Source: Desulfobacterales bacterium
GTDB taxonomy: Bacteria > Desulfobacterota > Desulfobacteria > Desulfobacterales > JAQWFD01
DNA: 64,000 nucleotides
NCBI GenBank assembly: GCA_028704555.1
Contig: JAQWFD010000020.1
Location: 1 to 64,000 of the forward strand
Direction: 5' to 3'
In this document: piece after piece, positions 35,359 to 44,985 of the stretch
How positions within the stretch are numbered: position 1 is the first letter of the stretch
Layout: each line of letters starts with the position of its first letter
Program-made: the position numbers and the translations under genes
Notes under the pieces: model-generated
The model's database searches: none
The model's input: the letters and a program-made list of their open reading frames with translations, nothing else
Told to the model about the DNA's origin: nothing

Positions 35359-35976
35359 ATGAAAATGAAAGTGGTGTTGTGGGTTGTCATGATGGCGGCT
35401 TTCGGGCATGGGCTGTGCGGGGCGCAGGCGCCTCATGGTATTGGAGGCTTTGTGCTGGGAACCGATATTTCGCAATACCAGCAGCTGCTGAATATGGCCT
35501 CGGATTTGCCTATTCGTCATATGGAGTATATCCGGGAGGTTGAAATCCGGCATATGCAGGGATTTAAAAGCGGTCTGATCCATTACGGTGCCTGCGCGGA
35601 ACCGGGGAAGATCGTCAGAATCAAACTCAAATATGACGACAGCAGTAAAAAATTTTACGGGATGCTCCTGGAGCGCTATAAACAGCGGTTCGGGGAGCCT
35701 TCCGAATGGCTGGGTGATCCGTTCCATATTGTCATCGCATGGAAATGGGCATTTGTCGATGAACACCGGAACAGAATCAGTCTGGTGCTTCAGCACAACA
35801 CAAAAGACGTGGAGGAAAAGCTGGGCAATTCCGTTAAGCTGGCGATGACCAACTGGATTGAAAAAGAACGGGACTGTTTTGAGCAAACAAAGGCGGCGCC
35901 TGACCCGTCAGAAAAAGCCGGGCATCCGATTCGTGCAAGGGATACTGTGGATTGGGACCGTTTTATCCCTGAGTAG
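35359..35976 (+). CDS. Small secreted protein, unknown function
   Basis: A 205-residue protein with a signal peptide (MKMKVVLWVVMMAAFGHGL, cut near GAQA at residue 21). The mature part is alpha/beta and charged, with FVLGTDISQYQQLL near the start, a pattern seen in periplasmic proteins that bind or stabilise other factors. I use ATG 35359, which has GGTGG upstream and directly precedes the hydrophobic stretch; ATG 35347 is also in frame. It lies about 100 bases after the second membrane protein gene and could be its periplasmic partner. Confidence 0.6.
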   Translation: MKMKVVLWVVMMAAFGHGLCGAQAPHGIGGFVLGTDISQYQQLLNMASDLPIRHMEYIREVEIRHMQGFKSGLIHYGACAEPGKIVRIKLKYDDSSKKFYGMLLERYKQRFGEPSEWLGDPFHIVIAWKWAFVDEHRNRISLVLQHNTKDVEEKLGNSVKLAMTNWIEKERDCFEQTKAAPDPSEKAGHPIRARDTVDWDRFIPE

Positions 35977-36023
35977 TGTCTATCCATAAGTTCAGACACG
36001 TTGTCGCGTGCTCCGTCCCGCCC

Positions 36024-36125
36024 ATCCCCGGCAACTTTTCCCCGGATCGTGCAATGTCGTACGCCGGGAACGGGCGGGACTCCGCGGCCACTCTTCGGAA
36101 CTATGGCCGAAGTTATGATCGGGCC
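36024..36125. repeat. ATGGCCG/GTTATGATC family, copy 2
   Basis: The counterpart of 30720-30822. It carries inverted GTCCCGCCC and GGGCGGGAC arms (36015-36080), a hairpin missing from the first copy's left edge. No gene lies here. Confidence 0.6.
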
Positions 36126-36161
36126 CGAAAAAAAGGACTGAGTGCTAAGGGCTAAGGGGGT

Positions 36162-36310
36162 GGGAGCTTTGCGCCTTTGAGGATGTTATAAGATAAAAGT
36201 TTTTTGTTTTTTGCCTCAAGCGAATCGCTCCTCAAACGAAGTGGTCCTCAAACGACAGCGCTCCTTAGTCCGCGCTATCGCGTTAATTTAAGCGCCTCGA
36301 GTGAGCGATT
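36162..36310. repeat. TTGAGG hairpin family, long variant
   Basis: Matches 23580-23705 in block order and adds further units: CTCCTCAAACGAAGTGGTCC, TCAAACGACAGCGCTCC and CGCGCTATCGCG. It ends about 20 bases before the start of the next gene, whose ribosome site lies just beyond it. Confidence 0.65.
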
Positions 36311-36330
36311 TAACAAAGGACGGATTTGTC

Positions 36331-37236
36331 ATGGAAGAGATATATAATCGGGCAGAGTGGAAATCCATGGACTGGAACCGTATCCATATGACAGTGCCGG
36401 CAGCCTGGGAAATTTCACGGATCGGAAAACAGTACCTGATGCTGGAGCATCGAGGTCTGCCGGCCTTGGAAATCAAATGGATTCCCGCTGGCAGGTCGGT
36501 AAAATTGCAATCGTTGCTGAAGGATATCAACCGGAATCAGGGTAGAACTTGTCCCTGCGTTGAACCTGTCCCCATCCCCCCTGTCTGGGAAGAAGCCGTT
36601 GCCGGATTTGATGATGCGGCCTGTTTCCGGTGGAAAGGAAAGCGTTTGGGGGGTGCAGGCGTGCTGTTATCCTGCAGGGATTGTCGCCAAGTCATATTGA
36701 TACAATTTATTATGCCCGAAACACCACGTGTTGATCCGGTCAATTCGACAGTATTATCCTCTCTTGTCGATCAATGCGCAAAAGAACGGATCAGCTGGCG
36801 TGTGTACGATATCCATGCGGTAATTCCGAATGAGTTTGAGCTGTCATACTACCATTTCAGGCCGGGTAATTTTCAACTGGGGTTCGTGTCTTCAAAAAAG
36901 GAACAACTGAACCTGTATCGATGGGCACCGGCGTCTTATCTTCTCCGCGACAGCGGATTGGCGCGGTTTGCAGCCCAGACTCTGAATATTTCTCCGCGAA
37001 TGAAAATCGTTCGTATATCTGAAAAGCCAGAGACTATGGAATGGGAGATGCCCCACCCGTCAACGGATTTAAGATATCGTTTGTGGTACGCTGTTTCAAT
37101 CCGTCGCCGGTATCGGCAAATCCGGATCTGTCATCAGGAAACCGAAAGTCGTATCACAGGGGTTGAACTGCTGTCCCGGCGACCGATCCAATTCACTCGT
37201 TTCAAGAGGCTCTGTTCCGGTTATGTGTGCCTTTAG
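36331..37236 (+). CDS. Protein of unknown function upstream of a PqqD-like gene
   Basis: A 301-residue protein without signal peptide or membrane segment. The beginning, WNRIHMTVPAAWEISRIGKQ, followed by a beta-rich LMLEHRGLPALEIKW, looks like a two-layer beta domain seen again at about 165-200 (IHAVIPNEFELSYYHFRPG), suggesting an internal duplication. I do not recognise the family. ATG 36331 is preceded by AAAGGACGGATTTGTC; GTG 36301 is an in-frame alternative. It overlaps the PqqD-like gene by 14 bases, so the two are very likely cotranslated and work together. Confidence 0.6.
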   Translation: MEEIYNRAEWKSMDWNRIHMTVPAAWEISRIGKQYLMLEHRGLPALEIKWIPAGRSVKLQSLLKDINRNQGRTCPCVEPVPIPPVWEEAVAGFDDAACFRWKGKRLGGAGVLLSCRDCRQVILIQFIMPETPRVDPVNSTVLSSLVDQCAKERISWRVYDIHAVIPNEFELSYYHFRPGNFQLGFVSSKKEQLNLYRWAPASYLLRDSGLARFAAQTLNISPRMKIVRISEKPETMEWEMPHPSTDLRYRLWYAVSIRRRYRQIRICHQETESRITGVELLSRRPIQFTRFKRLCSGYVCL

Positions 37237-37636
37237 AAAAAAAAACAAGCCCGGCAGCCCGGCACGGATAAGCCGATCTGAAGCATTGGCATGTATTCCG
37301 GCCAGGCATGTTCTGGCGACCGAAAATCGTCTTGAAAGTGGAGACGTGGTGGTCACCTGTCCGATACCGCACCGGCCCTGGATGGCCGGATGGATGCGAT
37401 TGACCGGCAAAACTTCAGCTTCGGTCCTGATGAAGCGAATTGAACTGGACGAGTTCGGGACCATTGTCTGGGATTTGATCAACGGGAAACGCTCCGTATG
37501 GAACATCATTCAACGATTTTCCGAAATCAGCCGAATGCATCCGAACGAAGCCGAAGTTTCGGTAACCCTGTTTTTAAGAGAGCTGGGAAAACGCGGGATG
37601 ATAGGACTGAAACAACAGGAAGCGGATTCAGGCTGA
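37223..37636 (+). CDS. PqqD-like domain protein
   Basis: A 137-residue protein. Residues of about 75-130 match the PqqD fold: IELDEFGTIVWDLINGKRSV followed by a helix (WNIIQRFSEI) and a second helix with FLRELGKRGMIGL. PqqD-type domains bind leader peptides of ribosomally made modified peptides and deliver them to a radical SAM enzyme; many stand-alone members have other, unknown roles. No radical SAM gene or obvious precursor peptide lies in the window. The first about 70 residues have CIPARHV and CPIPHRPW and are unassigned. It converges on a STAS-domain gene six bases away. Confidence 0.72.
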   Translation: MCAFRKKNKPGSPARISRSEALACIPARHVLATENRLESGDVVVTCPIPHRPWMAGWMRLTGKTSASVLMKRIELDEFGTIVWDLINGKRSVWNIIQRFSEISRMHPNEAEVSVTLFLRELGKRGMIGLKQQEADSG

Positions 37637-37642
37637 AACCGG

Positions 37643-37975
37643 TTAATGAACCTTCAACGCGTCCTCAAGGGTTGGAACGATATTTAAAAATGTATCGAAT
37701 CCGGAGATTTCAAAGACTTCTTTAACATAATCCTCCATGCCGCATATGTACAATTCTCTTTCCGAAGGTTCGATCTCCTTTGCCGTTTTCAGGATAACGC
37801 GCAGCCCGGCACTGGAAATATAATTCAGTTCTTTAAAGTCGAGGATGATAAAATCAGACGTGCTTCTGGCGGCGTCCAGAATTTTTTTTTCAAATTCCGG
37901 GGAGGTATTTGAATCCAGTCGGCCGGCGATTTTAAAAATCCGGTACCGGTTGTATTGCTGTTCTATAAGCTTCAT
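37643..37975 (-). CDS. STAS-domain anti-sigma factor antagonist
   Basis: A 110-residue SpoIIAA/RsbV-like protein. The phosphorylation loop reads NYISSAGLRVIL, with Ser55 the likely target by alignment with family members. In partner switching the unphosphorylated form sequesters a kinase/anti-sigma protein. That partner is likely the RsbW-like gene directly upstream at 38045-38467. AAAGGATACCTTC precedes the ATG. It is the last gene of a four-gene minus-strand cluster. Confidence 0.9.
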   Translation of the reverse strand: MKLIEQQYNRYRIFKIAGRLDSNTSPEFEKKILDAARSTSDFIILDFKELNYISSAGLRVILKTAKEIEPSERELYICGMEDYVKEVFEISGFDTFLNIVPTLEDALKVH

Positions 37976-38044
37976 GAAGGTATCCTTTCCATGGCTGCCG
38001 GGGATTGTCAGCGCCCGTTCATTAAAAAAACGAGTAACTGAACG

Positions 38045-38467
38045 TTATTTATTGATATATTTCTTCAGGGTCAGTGAGTTGATGTTGCCGTATCGCTGAT
38101 AACAGACCTCGTCCATCACGGATTTGACAAGCTGAATGCCCAGTCCGCCGATTTTGCGGTTTTCGAGGCCGCATGCCAAATCGGGACACGGAGCGTTGAG
38201 CGGATTAAACGGGATCCCGTCATCGTTAAGGTGAATGATCAACGCATTGGTTTTGAATTCAACAGACAGATCGATCTGGTGGAAACGATTTTCCGGATGT
38301 CCGTAACTGATAATATTACATATCAATTCTTCCAGAGCCAGATTGATTTTGAATATGATGGCTGGCGGCAGCTTCAGCGTAGCGCCGAATTGATTCAGCG
38401 CTCTGCTGAGCCGGTTTAGTTCCGACAGTTCGGTTTTCAGACGTAAGAAAATTTTAGTTGATGTCAT
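38045..38467 (-). CDS. RsbW-like ATP-binding protein (serine kinase/anti-sigma type)
   Basis: A 140-residue GHKL ATPase of the anti-sigma kinase family. The N-box is LALEELICNIISYGH, the G1 region is LNDDGIPFNP and the G2 region is GGLGIQLVKSVMDEV. It should phosphorylate the STAS protein encoded next to it. No sigma factor or PP2C phosphatase is encoded in the window, so the rest of the circuit may be elsewhere. Start ATG 38467 has no strong ribosome site. Confidence 0.88.
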   Translation of the reverse strand: MTSTKIFLRLKTELSELNRLSRALNQFGATLKLPPAIIFKINLALEELICNIISYGHPENRFHQIDLSVEFKTNALIIHLNDDGIPFNPLNAPCPDLACGLENRKIGGLGIQLVKSVMDEVCYQRYGNINSLTLKKYINK

Positions 38468-38545
38468 ATCAAATCTATGCGTCAGTCAGTGGTATTGTTC
38501 AGTTATTTGTAAAAGACGGCATCCGCAGCAGCAGGAGACAGATGA

Positions 38546-39073
38546 CTACAGAAGGCTGACGCCGATATGGTCCTTTAACTCATTCTGAGCCGTTGATGTA
38601 TCGAGTAGAAAATTCTGTTCCCATACTCTGATCCGGTTGGTGACAGCGTTTAAAATGACGGGCATGATGGCCGGATACTGTTCCAGTGCTTTGGAAAATT
38701 TTTCCCGGGTCAATACGAGACAACACGTGTTGGTGGCCGCTTTCAGAGAGAAAAGCCGGCGCATTTTTCCCAGAAGGGACAGCCCGCCCAGGAATTGTTC
38801 GGCTTCATACTCTCTGATCGGCGGGGAAGGGGCGTGATTTTCATACAGCAGTTGCACTCTGCCTTTCAGGATATAGATTGCCTGCCCGTCGTCATCATTC
38901 TGGCGAAAAATATAGTCGCCAGCCTGAAATCGCTGTCTGCAGCTTAAATAAGCCATTATTTTCAAGGCTTCCGGATTCAGACCGGAAAAAAAATAGATTT
39001 GTCTCAGCAGATCAAGATCATCATGGAATTCGCCATGACCACAGATGCTATCGCCTTCCGGTGACAAGCTCAT
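38546..39073 (-). CDS. Cyclic-nucleotide-binding domain protein
   Basis: A 175-residue protein consisting mainly of a CNBD beta-roll (about residues 25-145): YIFRQNDDDGQAIYILKGRVQLL is split across the first strands, and the phosphate-cassette region reads EQFLGGLSLLGKMRRLFSLKA, which departs from the canonical GE...A-L-...R-x-A arrangement. No DNA-binding helix-turn-helix follows, so it is not a CRP-type regulator. The start codon lies within the end of the ABC gene (26-base overlap) behind GAGGAG, so the two are translationally coupled and may bind each other. Ligand binding is unproven. Confidence 0.82.
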   Translation of the reverse strand: MSLSPEGDSICGHGEFHDDLDLLRQIYFFSGLNPEALKIMAYLSCRQRFQAGDYIFRQNDDDGQAIYILKGRVQLLYENHAPSPPIREYEAEQFLGGLSLLGKMRRLFSLKAATNTCCLVLTREKFSKALEQYPAIMPVILNAVTNRIRVWEQNFLLDTSTAQNELKDHIGVSLL

Positions 39074-41564
39074 ATAAGACTCCTCTTTGTTCCATCAATT
39101 CATCATAGGGCCCGAGTTCGACGACTTTTCCGGACTTCATTACCGCCACCCTGTCATAATTTTTAATTATATCGAGCCGATGCGCAATCGAGATCGTCGT
39201 GACTCTTCCTTTCCATCGGGTTTCGAGCAGATTCTGTATGCGGGTCTGGGACAGATTGTCCAGAGCGGATGTGGCTTCATCTAAAATCAGCAGTTTCGGT
39301 GATTTGAGAAACGTTCTGGCGATGGCCAGTTTCTGCTTTTGTCCCCCGGAGAGTTTGTCGCCTTTGCTGCCGACTTGATACAGCATTCCGATTTCGATAA
39401 TGGTTTCCAGCAGGTTTTCCTCAATCAGTAGATGAATGATGCTCCGGTTGATTTTTTCCTGAGCGTGAGGAGCGTCGGGCTTCAGCTTTCCGAACAGGAT
39501 GTTGTTGAGAATGTTTTCCGAGTGGATATAGTCGCCCGGATTATATACCGAAAATGCGCCGGGATAATTCGAAACAATTTTTTCCCTGAACCGGGCGCGG
39601 ACCTCGATGATGCGCTGTTCAAGGGCTTCTGGCAGGGAAATGATTTTGTGAATGCCGGGGGTAAAGCGAAGGGCGATCGCTATCAGCCGGTTTCGGTCTG
39701 CGTTTGAGAGCTCGTTTGAATGTATGTGTCGCATTCGTTCGACCAGCTGTGTATAGTCATCCAGTTCATCCGGACCGATGGGGCTGCGGGTGAAAAATAT
39801 TGTATCTCCTGGCATATTTTTTAAAATATCTACCATATGATTGCTCAGTTCGCTGCCGATATCGATCAGGGGCCGGGTCAGGCCTTCTTTATCCAGAAAT
39901 TGCAGGAAATACGTATTCCCCGAAAGTTTCCTGGCGTCAAAAATCTTCGGATTCGATGTTCCAAAAATTAAATTATCCAACATGCTTGAATGATAAAGGT
40001 ATTTATTATCATTGATAAATTCGACATCGTCTCCCAGATTGTCGCCGAAGTTTTCCCTGAATTTTTCACGGATGCGGATCAGGACAGGTTCGAGTTTTTC
40101 CAGCTGCTTCGCATTGAGAATTGTTGACAGGCCGAAGGAAAGGACATCTACAAAAATGCCTGTCTGGTGAAGGATTTCAATCATATCGTCTATATCAGGT
40201 ATAAATTCGCATGTGTCGGTGGAATGCTCGTCGCATTTGGACAGACAGCCGTAAACCAGATTGTCCTTTATGCTGCCGTCAAAAATGAAGGGCGATTGAG
40301 AAACAAACCCGGTGTTTAGCGTCATATCTTTTTTGGTCAGTTCGGACACTTCCGTGTTTCCGATTTTAATATGACCGATCGAATACGGGTAAAGCTGTGC
40401 GATGCAGAGCGCCAGGGTGCTTTTACCGCTGCCGGAAAACCCCACAAGGGCAAGATGCTCTCCGGGCTCCAGAGACAGAGAGATGTCGTTGAGCAGCTGA
40501 ATCCTGTCTTCAGTGAAAAAGGAAAGGTGACGGATGTCCAGGCGTCCTTCCAGGTCATATGGCTTTCTGCCAACTGGCGCCAGCATATGATCCGGCTCGG
40601 CGTCAAAGTACTGCATCGTCCGCTTGTAGCGGACGGAGGCATCCTGATATACCTGATAAAATTCAATTAACTCTTTCCACGGATCATACAGCTTTTCCTG
40701 AGCGGATAAAAATGCCACCAGCGACCCAAGCTCCAGCTGGCCCTTCATGGCCAGGTAGCCCCCGATGATAAAAATGAGAAACGGACTCAGATTGTTGAAA
40801 AAATTATTGGTCAGCTTGATGCCTTGGGAATAGAGGGTCCAGATGATCCGTATTCGTTTGAGCCGGTTGACCAGCTGACTGTATTTTCTGTTTTCAATGT
40901 GGTACGATCCGTTCCCATGGACTTCGTGAATCCCGCCGATGGTTTCCCCGATCAGGTTCGATAGTGTCCGGGTCGTATCTACACGGTTCTTATTGTTAAG
41001 GTTGGCCCGTTTCTGGAGCATGGGAATCAGTAACAGGACCGCGGGATAAATGCTCAGGGAAATGACGGCTAACAACGGGTTCAGCCAGAACAGGTATCCG
41101 GCGAAGGCCAGCAGTGTCAATCCGCTCGAAGCGGGAACGGAGATGGCCATGCCGGCAAAATTGCCCGATGTCGTCAACTCGGTAATCAAGGACGAGACAA
41201 CCATGCCTGGAGGGGTTTTTCTGAAAAAACTCAACGGAAGGGTCAGAATGTGGCTGTAGAGCTGTTTTCTCATATCAGACAGTACTTGTTCACTGATCGT
41301 TGTTTGAATGACATTGATGAAAAATTTCAAAATGCTGGCGAAAATGACGGCCCCCAGGTATACGCTGCAGTATTGAACCAATAATTTCATATCTTTTAGA
41401 TTGATGGCTTCATTGATGATGCGTTTCTGCATCTCCAGAGGCACAACCCTTACCGCTACCGTGACAAAGATAATCAGCAGCAGAAGGAAGTGAAACTTTA
41501 AATGCTTGTAGAATATCCAGAAATAGAGAGGCTTTTTGACTACCGGAGTATGTCCGCTGTTCAT
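39048..41564 (-). CDS. ABC exporter with an enlarged nucleotide-binding domain
   Basis: An 838-residue type IV ABC half-transporter. Membrane segments fall at about 22-42, 65-90, 140-185 and 245-290. Walker A is GFSGSGKST (375-383), Walker B is LLILDEATSALD (758-769) and the H-loop His is 795. The signature LSGGQ is at 738-742, about 315 residues after the Q-loop instead of the usual 60 or so. The inserted 255 residues carry two extra copies of a Q-loop-like motif: FDGSIKDNLVYG (428-439), then YHSSMLDNLIFG (524-535) and IHSENILNNILFG (680-692). Paired LEPVLIRIREKFRE and LEQRIIEVRARFREK precede the second and third. The cargo is unknown. Overlaps the CNBD gene downstream. Confidence 0.83.
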   Translation of the reverse strand: MNSGHTPVVKKPLYFWIFYKHLKFHFLLLLIIFVTVAVRVVPLEMQKRIINEAINLKDMKLLVQYCSVYLGAVIFASILKFFINVIQTTISEQVLSDMRKQLYSHILTLPLSFFRKTPPGMVVSSLITELTTSGNFAGMAISVPASSGLTLLAFAGYLFWLNPLLAVISLSIYPAVLLLIPMLQKRANLNNKNRVDTTRTLSNLIGETIGGIHEVHGNGSYHIENRKYSQLVNRLKRIRIIWTLYSQGIKLTNNFFNNLSPFLIFIIGGYLAMKGQLELGSLVAFLSAQEKLYDPWKELIEFYQVYQDASVRYKRTMQYFDAEPDHMLAPVGRKPYDLEGRLDIRHLSFFTEDRIQLLNDISLSLEPGEHLALVGFSGSGKSTLALCIAQLYPYSIGHIKIGNTEVSELTKKDMTLNTGFVSQSPFIFDGSIKDNLVYGCLSKCDEHSTDTCEFIPDIDDMIEILHQTGIFVDVLSFGLSTILNAKQLEKLEPVLIRIREKFRENFGDNLGDDVEFINDNKYLYHSSMLDNLIFGTSNPKIFDARKLSGNTYFLQFLDKEGLTRPLIDIGSELSNHMVDILKNMPGDTIFFTRSPIGPDELDDYTQLVERMRHIHSNELSNADRNRLIAIALRFTPGIHKIISLPEALEQRIIEVRARFREKIVSNYPGAFSVYNPGDYIHSENILNNILFGKLKPDAPHAQEKINRSIIHLLIEENLLETIIEIGMLYQVGSKGDKLSGGQKQKLAIARTFLKSPKLLILDEATSALDNLSQTRIQNLLETRWKGRVTTISIAHRLDIIKNYDRVAVMKSGKVVELGPYDELMEQRGVLYELVTGRR

Positions 41565-41837
41565 GACGGATTCATCCTCTATCGTGTAAGGAAGGGGTTC
41601 GCATCAATTGGATAACGGGTATGTAAATCTTACTATTGGTTACTTTGTTTTGGCAAGTAGAAATGGATAGCAAGGGGTGCATTGGTTTCGCTGTTTGCGG
41701 TCACCCCTTTTCCGGGTAGTTATCCTGAGCAGGACTGAATGCAATCGTGCGGATGCGGTTTCTTTTATTTTGACAAACGTCGCTTGCTGAAGATATAAAA
41801 ATTAATTTGATAGCATGTGGTAATTGAGAGGGTAAAA

Positions 41838-42023
41838 ATGAAATTTTTTCTTTGTGTTTTCGGAATGGTCATGATTGTTGAAGGGCTGCCATACTTTGCT
41901 GTACCGGAAAAAATGAAAACCTGGATATATAAACTGACCGAAGTGCCGGATGATATGTTGAGAAAATTTGGATTTGTGTTGATGCTTGCCGGATTGTTTC
42001 TGGTAGTTTTAGGGAGAAGGTAG
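41838..42023 (+). CDS. DUF2065 family small membrane protein
   Basis: A 61-residue protein with two hydrophobic segments (about residues 2-17 and 43-58) joined by a short loop with VPEKMKTWIYKL. This matches the DUF2065 family of small inner-membrane proteins. Start ATG 41838 is behind GAGAGGGT. It ends four bases before the queA start, so it is probably cotranscribed with it. Function unknown. Confidence 0.78.
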   Translation: MKFFLCVFGMVMIVEGLPYFAVPEKMKTWIYKLTEVPDDMLRKFGFVLMLAGLFLVVLGRR

Positions 42024-42027
42024 CACT

Positions 42028-43089
42028 GTGTTTACGATCAGCGATTACGATTATCATTTGCCGGGGGAGTTAATTGCGCAAACGCCTTCGGCCCGAAGAG
42101 ATCAGTCCCGTCTGTTTCTGCTCGACAGAAAAACTGCAGAATATTCCCATCATGTTTTTGAAGAGCTGCTTCATCTTCTCCGCCCTTCGGATGTTCTGGT
42201 GATCAATAATACCAAAGTAATTCCCGGCCGGTTGTACGGGAGAAAAGCATCCGGGGGAAAAGCCGAAGTGCTGATTCTGAATTATTCTGAATCCTCTGAC
42301 AACCCTGGGGAAGATTGTACCCGGGAATTTCAATGCCTGGTCAAGACGTCAAAAAAGGTAAAAACGGGCGCTGTGTTATATTTTGATCCGGGGCTTGAAG
42401 CACGCGTCATCGGTTCGGAGAATGATTTTAATATCCTCCGGTTTTTTTCCGAAACAGGTGTCGATAATGCTATCGAGCGCATCGGCAGTATGCCGCTTCC
42501 GCCGTATATCAAACGGCCTTCCGGCCACCAGCAGATGGATGACCGCGTTGCGTATCAAACGGTTTATGCATCGCAGAAAGGTGCGATTGCCGCGCCTACG
42601 GCCGGGTTGCATTTTTCCGAAAGTCTGCTGGACAGGTTGAAGGCAAAAGGTGTTAACGTGGTTGCCATTACGCTGCATGTCGGATACGGGACATTTCTGC
42701 CGGTCAGGGTTGAAAATATCAGGGAACATAAAATGCATTCCGAACGCTACCGGATTTCGCCCGAGACGGCTGAAGCAATCAATCTTGCCAAAGAAAACGG
42801 CCGGCGAATCGTGGCTGTCGGGACGACCTGTGTCCGTACGCTTGAATTCGCATCAGATACCTGCGGGAGGGTTTCGCCCGGCAGTGGAAATTGCGATTTG
42901 TTCATTTATCCGGGCTACCGCTTTAAGGTTGTGGATGCCATGCTGACGAATTTTCATCTGCCAAAATCTACCCTTCTGATGCTTGTTGCCGCTTTTGCGG
43001 GATACAAAACCATGTTTGATGCGTATCATGAGGCCATTGAAAAAAAATATCGTTTTTACAGCTACGGCGATGCGATGCTGATCAGATAA
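42028..43089 (+). CDS. queA: S-adenosylmethionine:tRNA ribosyltransferase-isomerase
   Basis: QueA moves the ribosyl part of SAM to preQ1 at tRNA position 34 to form epoxyqueuosine. The 353-residue sequence opens with DYHLPGELIAQTPSARRDQS, a QueA signature, and contains VINNTKVIPGRL, APTAGLHF, LHVGYGTFLPVR and FHLPKSTLLMLVAAF in the usual order. The start is GTG at 42028, with GGAGAAGG upstream. tgt follows after about 160 bases, forming a queuosine unit. Confidence 0.97.
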   Translation: MFTISDYDYHLPGELIAQTPSARRDQSRLFLLDRKTAEYSHHVFEELLHLLRPSDVLVINNTKVIPGRLYGRKASGGKAEVLILNYSESSDNPGEDCTREFQCLVKTSKKVKTGAVLYFDPGLEARVIGSENDFNILRFFSETGVDNAIERIGSMPLPPYIKRPSGHQQMDDRVAYQTVYASQKGAIAAPTAGLHFSESLLDRLKAKGVNVVAITLHVGYGTFLPVRVENIREHKMHSERYRISPETAEAINLAKENGRRIVAVGTTCVRTLEFASDTCGRVSPGSGNCDLFIYPGYRFKVVDAMLTNFHLPKSTLLMLVAAFAGYKTMFDAYHEAIEKKYRFYSYGDAMLIR

Positions 43090-43104
43090 TATCTGCGAAT
43101 GTAA

Positions 43105-44370
<1,266 letters not shown>

Positions 44371-44414
44371 TCTGGACGTTTATTTATATCGCTATCATAA
44401 AGGGAGGGATGTGC

Positions 44415-44636
44415 ATGAAAGAAAAAGTCCGGCAAGTGCTTGATGAAATTCGTCCTGTGCTCCAGGCGGACGGAGGAGATGTGGAACTGGCAGACGTGAC
44501 CGGCGATGTCGTTAAAGTCAGGTTGAAGGGTGCCTGTGCAGGGTGTCCGCTGTCTCAGCGGACACTTAAATTTGGTATCGAACGTCTTTTGAAAAAGAAG
44601 ATACCAGAGATCAAATCAGTAGAATCAGTAGAATAA
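44415..44636 (+). CDS. NifU C-terminal-domain (Nfu) Fe-S protein
   Basis: A 73-residue protein consisting only of the Nfu domain, which binds a labile 4Fe-4S cluster for delivery. The cysteine pair is in GACAGCPLSQRTLK, and the start VRPVLQADGGDVELADV-like region is typical (here IRPVLQADGGDVEL). ATG 44415 is seven bases after AGGGAGGG; ATG 44409 is too close to it. It follows tgt by about 45 bases and could be cotranscribed. A similar domain is fused in nifU at 59102-59932. Confidence 0.9.
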   Translation: MKEKVRQVLDEIRPVLQADGGDVELADVTGDVVKVRLKGACAGCPLSQRTLKFGIERLLKKKIPEIKSVESVE

Positions 44637-44985
44637 AACAAAATGTTTTATTCTCTTGTAGCTTTGTTAATTTTTTGATAAAGCACTGATAATCTATCCA
44701 TTCAAATAAAGTAGAATCAAGCTTTTGCCGCTGATGGGAAATGCATTTGGCAAAGTAAATATGGATAGATGTTTTATTGTGAATTTGATTGAAATTTCTA
44801 ATTATAACAATATGATAAACAAGTTGTTTGTGAGGCTGGATATAAGATGATTTTTTAAAAGAATTGAGTTCAGTAATCAGCTGGACGAAAAATTCAGGTA
44901 AGGCTGGGGAAGCTTTTGAAAGTCGTTCGTGTTAACCCTCAAAAGTTCGTTTGGAAATAGAAACAAGTAACCTGGAAAGCTCTCT
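44637..44985. other. AT-rich intergenic region, no gene seen
   Basis: The 349 bases between the Nfu gene and the aminotransferase gene are distinctly AT-rich and have no open frame of note. No terminator hairpin with T run was recognised. A promoter for the metabolic block probably lies here. Confidence 0.4.
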
